Assembly (NCBI GenBank): GCA_025362155.1 | Contig: JANYHX010000114.1 | Coordinates: forward strand, 1 to 5,211 | Reading direction: 5' to 3' | Length of the DNA: 5,211 bases | Origin: Gallionella sp. | Lineage (GTDB): Bacteria > Pseudomonadota > Gammaproteobacteria > Burkholderiales > Gallionellaceae | Shown here: one piece after another, positions 1 to 4,574 of the stretch | Numbering within the stretch: position 1 is the stretch's first letter | How the letters are laid out: every line of letters begins with the position of its first letter | Position numbers and translations under genes: made by a program | The notes under the pieces: model-generated | What the model was told of the DNA's origin: nothing | Database searches by the model: none | Seen by the model: only the letters and a program-made list of their open reading frames with translations

Positions 1-447
1 GCCCGTTATCTCGACACCGCGTCCCTGCGGCAAAATTTCCAACACAATTTCCACATCGGCTGGCGGGATCAAGCCTGATGCTCTTTCCGGCCATTCGATA
101 AAAAATATATTGTGCCCGTTAAACTCATCACGGAATCCGGCCGCTTCCCATTCTTCCTCGTTGTGCAGGCGATACAAATCGAAGTGGCGAAATTCTAATC
201 CTGCGGCATGGTAAGGTTCAACCAAGGTATAGGTAGGACTCTTTACGCGGCCACTATAACCCAGCGCATTCAGCACTCCGCGCACCAGCGTGGTTTTGCC
301 TGCTCCCAAATCGCCATGCAGATAAATCACCATGCCCGGTATAAGCCGCCCAGCAAGGCGTTGCGCCAGCGCGACGGTGGCGCTTTCGTCGGTTAAATGC
401 CGGCTGATTCGGCTATCATTGTCGCTATGCAAAACGGAAATCCTCAT
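1..447 (-). CDS. tsaE: tRNA threonylcarbamoyladenosine biosynthesis ATPase TsaE (3' end outside the window)
   Basis: TsaE is the small cytoplasmic P-loop ATPase that works with TsaB and TsaD to put the threonylcarbamoyl group on A37 of ANN-decoding tRNAs. Reading leftward from ATG 447 gives 149 codons without a stop. Visible motifs are the Walker A GDLGAGKTT (residues 45-53), SPTYTLVEPY (70-79), HFDLYRL (88-94) and FIEWPER (116-122), all in the family order. The E. coli protein is about 153 residues and ends soon after the matching point, so roughly 10-20 C-terminal residues lie off the window. The start is uncertain: homology begins near residue 13, and the only standard start codons upstream are ATG 447 and TTG 432, neither with a clear Shine-Dalgarno. 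Either start lies within or against the 5' end of the divergent queG. The identity is very secure; the start is not. Confidence 0.95.
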   Translation of the reverse strand, partial: MRISVLHSDNDSRISRHLTDESATVALAQRLAGRLIPGMVIYLHGDLGAGKTTLVRGVLNALGYSGRVKSPTYTLVEPYHAAGLEFRHFDLYRLHNEEEWEAAGFRDEFNGHNIFFIEWPERASGLIPPADVEIVLEILPQGRGVEITG

Positions 448-1497
448 CTGGTCAATTACACTGCGCTTGCCACACAGATACGCGCGTGGGCACATGAACT
501 GGGGTTCCAGGCAGTGGGCATCAGCGACACCGATCTTTCTGCGGCAGAAAACGGCCTGCTGGAATGGCTGTCACTCGGTTGGAATGGTGAACTGGATTAT
601 ATGGCAAATCATGGCACCAAACGCAGCCGCCCGGCAGAGTTGGTGCCCGGCACACTGCGCGTGATTTCGCTGCGCATGAATTATTTACCTCCACAGGCAC
701 GCGACAGTTGGCATGTAATGGCAGAGTCAGATCGCGCTTTCATTTCGCGTTATGCGCTGGGACGTGATTACCACAAAGTGCTGCGTAATCGTCTGGCGAA
801 ACTCGCAGATAAAATTCGTGGCGAGGTCGCTGAATATAACGGGCGCGTCTTCACCGACAGCGCGCCGGTGATGGAAGTGGAACTGGCGCGCAAAGCCGGG
901 ATAGGCTGGCGCGGCAAACACACTTTGCTGCTCACGCGTGAACACGGCTCATGGTTTTTTCTCGGTGAGATTTACCTGAACCTGCCGCTGCCTATCGATG
1001 AACCACAGCAGGAACATTGCGGCACCTGCTCGCGCTGTATTGATGTTTGTCCGACGCAAGCAATCATTGCCCCTTATAAATTAGATGCGCGCCGCTGCAT
1101 TTCCTATCTCACCATCGAACTCAAAGGCAGTATTCCAGTGGAGTTGCGCCCGCTGATGGGCAACCGCATCTACGGTTGCGACGACTGCCAGCTGGTGTGT
1201 CCCTGGAATAGTTTTGCGCAAACCACCGTTGAGCCGGATTTTGCGCTGCGTCACGGTCTGGATGATGTATCGCTCGCGGAGTTATTTGCATGGGATGAAG
1301 CCGAATTCAAAAGCAAACTCGCAGGCAGTGCGATCTATCGCATCGGTCACGAGCAGTGGCTGCGCAATATTGCGGTGGCATTGGGAAATGCCACCAACAA
1401 TGCCGGAGTAATAGCCGCATTGCAATCCCGCGTCGAACATCCATCCGCATTGGTGCGAGAACACGTGGCCTGGGCGTTGGCGCGGCACGCGGGTTAA
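427..1497 (+). CDS. queG: Epoxyqueuosine reductase QueG
   Basis: QueG is a cytoplasmic cobalamin- and iron-sulfur-dependent enzyme that reduces epoxyqueuosine to queuosine in the wobble position of GUN-decoding tRNAs. Counted from ATG 427 the protein has 356 residues; ATG 397, in the same frame, would add 10. In the longer numbering the DSAP motif (154-157) carries the catalytic aspartate, followed by GWRGKHTLLL. Two 4Fe-4S clusters are expected from C208, C211, C214, C218 and C234, C261, C264, C268 (CGTCSRCIDVCP and GCDDCQLVCPW). The C-terminal 50 residues are HEAT-like helices. The sequence follows E. coli QueG closely throughout (for example RYALGRDYHK, RRCISYLTIEL, LMGNRIYGCDDCQL). ATG 427 is preferred because residues before it look unlike the family and it reduces the overlap with tsaE. 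It ends in tandem stops TAATAA. It is divergent from tsaE and convergent with the next gene. Confidence 0.97.
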   Translation: MQNGNPHLVNYTALATQIRAWAHELGFQAVGISDTDLSAAENGLLEWLSLGWNGELDYMANHGTKRSRPAELVPGTLRVISLRMNYLPPQARDSWHVMAESDRAFISRYALGRDYHKVLRNRLAKLADKIRGEVAEYNGRVFTDSAPVMEVELARKAGIGWRGKHTLLLTREHGSWFFLGEIYLNLPLPIDEPQQEHCGTCSRCIDVCPTQAIIAPYKLDARRCISYLTIELKGSIPVELRPLMGNRIYGCDDCQLVCPWNSFAQTTVEPDFALRHGLDDVSLAELFAWDEAEFKSKLAGSAIYRIGHEQWLRNIAVALGNATNNAGVIAALQSRVEHPSALVREHVAWALARHAG

Positions 1498-1605
1498 TAA
1501 CTCGACTATCCCTAAACGCTTGGATATATCAGCGTCGCAAAAACTGTCTATTTTTCTGCTGTGGCGAACAAAGCGTTACGCGAACGAGGGCTTGCTGAGT
1601 TTTTT
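1498..1605. other. Intergenic region between convergent genes, no strong terminator
   Basis: This 108-base stretch separates the 3' ends of queG and the leftward DUF2934 gene. It holds several T and A runs and a short direct repeat GCGAAC (1564-1569 and 1580-1585), with a 9-base near-palindrome GCGTTACGC (1573-1581) between. I could not find a GC-rich hairpin followed by a T tract on either strand, so transcription end points are not visible here. Confidence 0.5.
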
Positions 1606-2025
1606 CTATTGGCCCAATTTCCCTGCAATGGCGCGCTCCGCCGCCGCCCAATGCTCATCTGATCGTCCATGGAAGCCATGTTGCTCAGCAATGAAGTACG
1701 CAGCTGTTTCTACCATACGGTAGCGTTCTTCCAGAGTAGGAGTGACTGCCATTTGAATGAGGCCAGACTCAACCTTGGGAGACGCGGCTTCCGTTACCGA
1801 AGTTTTCTTTGTAATTTTTTTGGCGGTTTTTGTTGGAGGAGTTTTTTTTGCGGAAGTTTTTGCAGGAGCTTTTTTTCCCGCACTAGCAGATACTTTCTTC
1901 TTTACCGCTGCTTTGGTTTTTTTCAGTGCTGCCCCTATAGCACTTTTCACCGTGGGCTTTTTTACCGCAGGCTTCTTTACATTTGCTGCTTTTTTTGTGG
2001 TTGGCTTAACCTTTTTTAGAGTCAT
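1606..2025 (-). CDS. Lysine-rich histone H1-like tail fused to a DUF2934-type domain
   Basis: This 139-residue protein has two parts. Residues about 4-75 are almost only Lys, Ala, Thr, Pro, Val and Ser, with PAVKKP, KKAPAK and KKTPPTK-like repeats, as in bacterial histone H1-like and AlgP-like tails. Residues about 99-136 (RYRMVETAAYFIAEQHG, then DEHWAAAERAI) match the pattern of DUF2934: a short helical domain with an aromatic/Gly turn and a conserved HW..AE motif. The tail would be strongly basic and is likely to bind DNA or another polyanion nonspecifically; the role of DUF2934 is unknown. The start is supported by Shine-Dalgarno GAGGTG five bases upstream. No signal peptide or membrane segment is seen, so it should be cytoplasmic. 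The gene has its own promoter (2121-2149) and stands alone, convergent to queG. The lysine codons produce long A runs in the coding strand. Confidence 0.88.
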   Translation of the reverse strand: MTLKKVKPTTKKAANVKKPAVKKPTVKSAIGAALKKTKAAVKKKVSASAGKKAPAKTSAKKTPPTKTAKKITKKTSVTEAASPKVESGLIQMAVTPTLEERYRMVETAAYFIAEQHGFHGRSDEHWAAAERAIAGKLGQ

Positions 2026-2030
2026 TCAAT

Positions 2031-2036
2031 CACCTC
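2031..2036 (-). promoter_or_regulatory. Shine-Dalgarno of the DUF2934 gene
   Basis: On the minus strand the sequence reads GAGGTG, then five bases, then ATG at 2025. This is a near-perfect anti-16S match at suitable spacing and fixes the start of the lysine-rich protein. Confidence 0.8.
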
Positions 2037-2112
2037 GCTGATGTGGAGATAGGGTGGGCAGGCCGCACAAGTTGCACTCATCCGCACAGACTTGATCTGA
2101 CTTTAGCATGCC

Positions 2113-2148
2113 TGACCAGCATAATAGGCAAACTCCCTATACTGGTCA
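2113..2148. repeat. Inverted repeat TGACCAG...CTGGTCA around the promoter
   Basis: Perfect 7-base arms (2113-2119 and 2142-2148) are separated by 22 bases. One arm covers the -35 box of the leftward promoter and the other lies at its predicted transcription start. This placement fits an operator for a dimeric repressor, but the two arms could also be a chance match. No regulator gene is adjacent. Confidence 0.45.
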
Positions 2149-2149
2149 A
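2121..2149 (-). promoter_or_regulatory. Sigma-70 promoter of the DUF2934 gene
   Basis: On the minus strand there is a -35 box TTGACC (2149-2144), a 17-base spacer and a -10 box TATTAT (2126-2121), each 5/6 to consensus. Transcription would start near 2114, leaving an untranslated leader of roughly 90 bases before ATG 2025. The promoter is framed by the inverted repeat TGACCAG/CTGGTCA, which suggests regulation. It is predicted from sequence only. Confidence 0.65.
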
Positions 2150-2167
2150 TCGCTTAAGGTTAATATC

Positions 2168-2196
2168 CTGACTTCCACCAATTAGTGACGTATTAA
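2168..2196 (+). promoter_or_regulatory. Weak candidate promoter for the membrane protein / ParA genes
   Basis: A -35-like CTGACT (2168-2173, 4/6) and a -10-like TATTAA (2191-2196, 5/6) lie 17 bases apart, 15 bases before the ATG at 2212. The match is modest. It is offered because a rightward promoter is needed in this divergent gap and this is the best arrangement I could find. Confidence 0.35.
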
Positions 2197-2211
2197 TAAC
2201 GGGATTATCCG

Positions 2212-2685
2212 ATGACTGCTTTAGAAATCTGGGAGCTGTTAAGCTATGTGGTGACGGTGATCGGCCTGCCGATGGCAATTTTCGTATTTATCTTTGAACA
2301 ACGCAAAGAGCGCGATAACGAAGAAGAGGAAGTCTATCAACTACTTTCTGATAATTATCAGGATTTCCTCAAGATATCGCTGGAGCATCCCGATCTGCGC
2401 TTGTTTGCCAGTGAAGTTACACCGGCACTTTCGGTAGAGCAGCAGGAACGCATGTTCATTATTTTCAGCATGCTGATTTCATTGTTCGAGCGCGCCTACC
2501 TGCTGCTCTATGAAACCAATATGAAAGAAAAGCAATTAAGGCGCTGGCGGTCGTGGGAAGACTATATGGGAGAATGGTGCAGCCGCGCCGATTTTCGCAC
2601 TTCGTTACCTGCCTTGCTGCGTGGCGAAGACCCCGAGTTCGCTACGTATATTCAAAAACTCGCGGCTGGCAATCTGGTTGTGTAG
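2212..2685 (+). CDS. Unrecognised single-pass membrane protein
   Basis: I do not recognise this 157-residue protein. An N-terminal hydrophobic stretch, about residues 7-28 (containing SYVVTVIGLPMAIFVFIF), is followed at once by a charged segment EQRKERDNEEEE (29-40). That fits a membrane anchor with a cytoplasmic C-terminal body. The body is helical, with a second apolar segment at 81-101 that has an internal Glu-Arg and so is more likely a buried helix than a second membrane span. A Trp/Tyr-rich stretch follows (RRWRSWEDYMGEW, 110-122). No catalytic motif is evident. Only a weak GGGA precedes the ATG. The stop is 21 bases before the start of the parA-like gene, so the two are probably co-transcribed. 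It might be a membrane partner that positions or receives the ATPase; this is inference from position only. Confidence 0.8.
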   Translation: MTALEIWELLSYVVTVIGLPMAIFVFIFEQRKERDNEEEEVYQLLSDNYQDFLKISLEHPDLRLFASEVTPALSVEQQERMFIIFSMLISLFERAYLLLYETNMKEKQLRRWRSWEDYMGEWCSRADFRTSLPALLRGEDPEFATYIQKLAAGNLVV

Positions 2686-2692
2686 AAGCAAA

Positions 2693-2713
2693 ATGAAAAA
2701 CACAACATGCTGA
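2693..2713 (+). other. Six-codon mini-ORF overlapping the parA-like start
   Basis: ATG at 2693 opens a frame of six codons (MKNTTC) whose TGA stop (2711-2713) lies just after the parA-like ATG at 2707. An AGAAG sequence precedes it by four bases, while the parA-like ATG itself has no clear Shine-Dalgarno. The mini-ORF could deliver ribosomes to parA by coupling, or be chance. Confidence 0.25.
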
Positions 2714-3519
2714 CAATACTCGTCATCAATTCCAAGGGTGGTTCAGGGAAGACCACGCTAGCCACCAACCTTGCCAGTTACTATGCCAGCAAAAAAGTCC
2801 GAACGGCGATCATGGACTACGATCCGCAGGGCTCAAGCATGCAGTGGCTGCGAGTACGACCCGATGAGGTGGAAAAGATACAGGGGGCCAACGCCGCGCC
2901 GGCCAAAGGCGCCGCTCCCTTGCGTAGTTTACAGGCATGGATTCCTGTGGAAACCGAGGTCATGATTATCGATGCGCCTGCCGGAGTGAAGGGCTTGTTG
3001 CTTCAGGAACTGGTGCGAAGATCAAACTTTATAGTCATCCCGGTCGCGCCCTCTCCGATCGATATTCACGCCACCGCCGATTTTATCAAAGAGCTATTTT
3101 TGTTCGGTGGCGCGCGCACTTCCAAGGCGAACATCGCGGTGGTGGCCAACCGCGTGCGCAGGGCATCTTCCCCAGTTTATGGATCGCTTGAGCGTTTTCT
3201 TAATTCGCTGAAGCTGCCTTTTCTCACCAGCATCCGCGATTCGGATAATTATCTTCATGCAGCAGAAAAAGGGGTGGGTATATTTGAAATGGATGAAGTA
3301 ACCACCAGTATGGAAAGACGGGAACTCATGCCTATCCTGAAGTGGCTGAACGGGCAATTCGCGAACAGATTTGGTTCGCGCCTGGAAGACAGAACCTTAA
3401 GCATCGAAGGATCAAGAAAGTTCGCGGCATTTCGCACCGGCACGCATCACCTCACGGTGCTCAGTGCCACAGGCAGATTCAAGAGCTACCCTGTTTTTCC
3501 TAAACGCCGCGTGCTTTAA
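2707..3519 (+). CDS. ParA/MinD-family ATPase with a C-terminal tail
   Basis: A 270-residue P-loop ATPase of the ParA/MinD class, whose members dimerise on ATP and position plasmids, chromosomes or protein machines on DNA or membrane. The deviant Walker A is KGGSGKTT (10-17) with signature lysine K10 and K15. The Walker A' region is MDYDPQGSSMQW (36-47, D37 and D39). Walker B is VMIIDAPAG (85-93). Later conserved pieces are VIPVAPSPIDI (110-120), VVANRV (145-150) and the IRDSDNY/GVGIFE region (176-193). The usual small-ParA core seems to end near LKWLNGQF (211-218). About 52 further residues, basic and aromatic, look like an addition. There is no N-terminal HTH domain, so it is the short, non-plasmid-regulator type, and no parB-like gene is visible. 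Co-transcription with the preceding membrane protein gene suggests a partner, unproven. Exact cargo is unknown. Confidence 0.93.
   Translation: MLTILVINSKGGSGKTTLATNLASYYASKKVRTAIMDYDPQGSSMQWLRVRPDEVEKIQGANAAPAKGAAPLRSLQAWIPVETEVMIIDAPAGVKGLLLQELVRRSNFIVIPVAPSPIDIHATADFIKELFLFGGARTSKANIAVVANRVRRASSPVYGSLERFLNSLKLPFLTSIRDSDNYLHAAEKGVGIFEMDEVTTSMERRELMPILKWLNGQFANRFGSRLEDRTLSIEGSRKFAAFRTGTHHLTVLSATGRFKSYPVFPKRRVL
3360..3380. repeat. Perfect 7-bp GC-rich inverted repeat inside parA-like gene
   Basis: CGCGAAC (3360-3366) and GTTCGCG (3374-3380) form a perfect 7-base stem with a 7-base loop. It sits just where the ParA core ends and the tail begins (codons about 218-225). No T tract follows, so it is not an intrinsic terminator. 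It may be a protein-binding site, a fusion scar or chance. Confidence 0.4.
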
Positions 3520-3522
3520 TGC

Positions 3523-3534
3523 CTCGCATGCGAG
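3523..3534. repeat. 12-bp perfect palindrome after the parA-like gene
   Basis: CTCGCATGCGAG begins three bases after the parA-like stop codon (TAA 3517-3519). It is self-complementary and lacks both a loop and a following T run, so it reads better as a protein-binding site than as a terminator. The 99-base gap holding it shows a TAAAAT at 3554-3559 but no matching -35 box that I can defend. Confidence 0.35.
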
Positions 3535-3605
3535 TTAATAGCGTGCGTAAAAATAAAATGCAGCCCTGTTACTTCAGCCTTCCATGCACCTTACAACATA
3601 CATGC

Positions 3606-3611
3606 AGGTGA
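3606..3611 (+). promoter_or_regulatory. Shine-Dalgarno of the coiled-coil (Rz-like) gene
   Basis: AGGTGA lies seven bases before ATG 3619. It is a good ribosome-binding site and supports this start over any later one. Confidence 0.7.
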
Positions 3612-3618
3612 TCGACTT

Positions 3619-4122
3619 ATGAAATATCTCGTTATCTTATTAGTTTTACTAGCCGGTGGAATATCCGGCTACACCATCGGGGCATACCGGGGTAAAGCGG
3701 CCATTGAAGCATTGGCCACCGTCGAGCAGGCCGCGAAGCAGGATAAGGCGGAGTCTGACAAAGCAATAAGTGCACTCAAGGAAAGCATGGCGGGGCTCAC
3801 GTCCGCACACAAAAGTGAATTGAGCAAAATCGAAGCAGAATACCGGCAGCAACGCGCCAACCTGGATATCGCATTGGCCGGCAAGGACAAAAAAATAAGA
3901 GATTTAACCACCCGAATAAGCACCAACCGACAAGAGATTGAGCGCTTGAAAAATATGGCGGGCAATGTTCCCGATCCGGTAGAGAAAAAGAAATTGCTGG
4001 CAAGAGTGGCTCTACTGGAAAGCGAAAAGAAGAGCATGGAATCAGGCATGGATGGATTGAAATGTTTAGGTGTCGCTGCGCCCGACGAAATTCTGATGCA
4101 ATTACGAGGAAAGCAGCCATGA
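3619..4122 (+). CDS. N-terminally anchored periplasmic coiled-coil protein, Rz/i-spanin-like
   Basis: The 167-residue product begins with a hydrophobic segment (about 3-21) lacking a clear signal-peptidase site, so it is likely an inner-membrane anchor with the rest in the periplasm. Residues about 27-112 and 121-145 are rich in Lys, Glu, Ala and Leu in heptad-like order and should form coiled coils, interrupted at GNVPDP (115-120). The C-terminal piece KCLGVAAPDEILMQLRG (148-164) has one cysteine (C149) and resembles the Cys-Leu...Pro...Leu-Arg endings of some phage Rz-like lysis proteins. Phage Rz (i-spanin) has this layout and works with an outer-membrane lipoprotein Rz1. The next gene here is such a lipoprotein, overlapping by ATGA. 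Good support for topology; the spanin assignment is inference. A domesticated or unrelated envelope-bridging pair is the alternative. Confidence 0.75.
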   Translation: MKYLVILLVLLAGGISGYTIGAYRGKAAIEALATVEQAAKQDKAESDKAISALKESMAGLTSAHKSELSKIEAEYRQQRANLDIALAGKDKKIRDLTTRISTNRQEIERLKNMAGNVPDPVEKKKLLARVALLESEKKSMESGMDGLKCLGVAAPDEILMQLRGKQP

Positions 4123-4451
4123 TTGTTTCCCGTTTGCATGCCCTACTGTTGGCAATAGCAGTCTTCTTGCTGGCCGGCTGCACCCACACCATCCCTTTGC
4201 TCAGCGCCTCGATTGAATGTCCCGTCAAGCCAGAAGACCTTGCCGCCAAGTGTGCCGCCCCTGCTACCATCGCGACAGGTGCCACCTATCAGGACCTGGT
4301 TCAGGTTGCCATCACGGACAGAAAAAACCTGATCGAGTGCGAGAAAGACCGGCAGTTCCTGGAAAATTCGATTAATGAATGCAATGCTGCGATTCGCAAA
4401 AATAATGAAAAGGTCGATGAGTTCAACAAAAAGTATGCCGGCAAGCCTTAG
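4119..4451 (+). CDS. Outer-membrane lipoprotein, Rz1/o-spanin-like
   Basis: Starting at ATG 4119 gives 110 residues with a lipoprotein signal: basic start, hydrophobic core (about 7-19) and lipobox LLAGC with acylated C21. The +2 residue is Thr, not Asp, which favours the outer membrane. The mature part has a Cys-Pro stretch (ECPVKPEDLAAKCAAP, 33-48), then a helical region DLVQVAITDRKNLIECEKDRQFLENSI (60-85, shown here by its ends and C74), and cysteines 34, 45, 74 and 88. The arrangement Cys-Pro, Cys..P, then ...C...R..L is seen in Rz1-like phage lipoproteins. The start is set by GAGGA (4106-4110) eight bases upstream and by the ATGA overlap with the previous stop, typical of translational coupling. 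The upstream ATG 4062 would wrongly add residues before the signal peptide. The paired cysteines could form disulfides, within itself or with C149 of its neighbour. Confidence 0.8.
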   Translation: MIVSRLHALLLAIAVFLLAGCTHTIPLLSASIECPVKPEDLAAKCAAPATIATGATYQDLVQVAITDRKNLIECEKDRQFLENSINECNAAIRKNNEKVDEFNKKYAGKP

Positions 4452-4574
4452 CTGTAGGACATCTAGATGGCAAGACAATATATCCCTATGTAATTGGGCG
4501 GAGGTAGTATCAATCTTTTTTGTCAGTAGAGTATTAATGATGCTGACTCCAATAGTTACCTATAGGTAAATGCT
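4452..4574. other. AT-rich gap before the ATPase gene
   Basis: This 123-base gap is more AT-rich than its neighbours. It has TTGTCA (4520-4525), 5/6 to a -35 box, but no good -10 box at the right distance. A weak ATTG/CAAT stem near 4492-4514 is followed by CTTTTTTG, too feeble to call a terminator. Its last part holds the palindrome at 4556-4569. It marks a likely break between transcription units. Confidence 0.4.
4556..4569. promoter_or_regulatory. 14-bp perfect palindrome over the ATPase ribosome-binding site
   Basis: TTACCTATAGGTAA is perfectly self-complementary. Its right half contains the AGG used as Shine-Dalgarno for the TTG start at 4575. A protein bound here, or pairing of the two halves in the mRNA, would limit translation or transcription of the ATPase. 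It is a candidate operator; no regulator is identified. Confidence 0.5.

Noticed and set aside
332..664. Plus-strand frame of 110 codons near the tsaE/queG junction
   Set aside because: It overlaps both well-supported genes in another frame and shows no family resemblance.
1564..1585. Direct repeat GCGAAC as a possible attachment site or terminator part
   Set aside because: Six bases is too short, and no integrase or tRNA gene lies nearby.
1669..2041. Phe-rich plus-strand frames resembling a hydrophobic membrane protein
   Set aside because: They are the antisense of lysine codons (AAA/AAG read as TTT/CTT) in the DUF2934 gene, whose own frame has a domain match, Shine-Dalgarno and promoter.
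2078..2278. Minus-strand frame of 66 codons across the divergent gap
   Set aside because: It covers the promoter region and the start of the membrane protein gene, with no family signal or Shine-Dalgarno.
3669..4285. Two long minus-strand frames opposite the spanin-like pair
   Set aside because: They are cysteine- and serine-rich antisense readings with no ribosome-binding site, and the plus-strand genes have Shine-Dalgarno, signal features and an ATGA overlap.
4492..4520. Possible intrinsic terminator after the lipoprotein gene
   Set aside because: Only a four-base ATTG/CAAT stem precedes the T run; it is too weak to be called.
4375..4569. Plus-strand frame running from the lipoprotein into the gap
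   Set aside because: Most of it is a shifted reading of the lipoprotein gene; the rest lies in AT-rich non-coding sequence and has no recognisable protein features.
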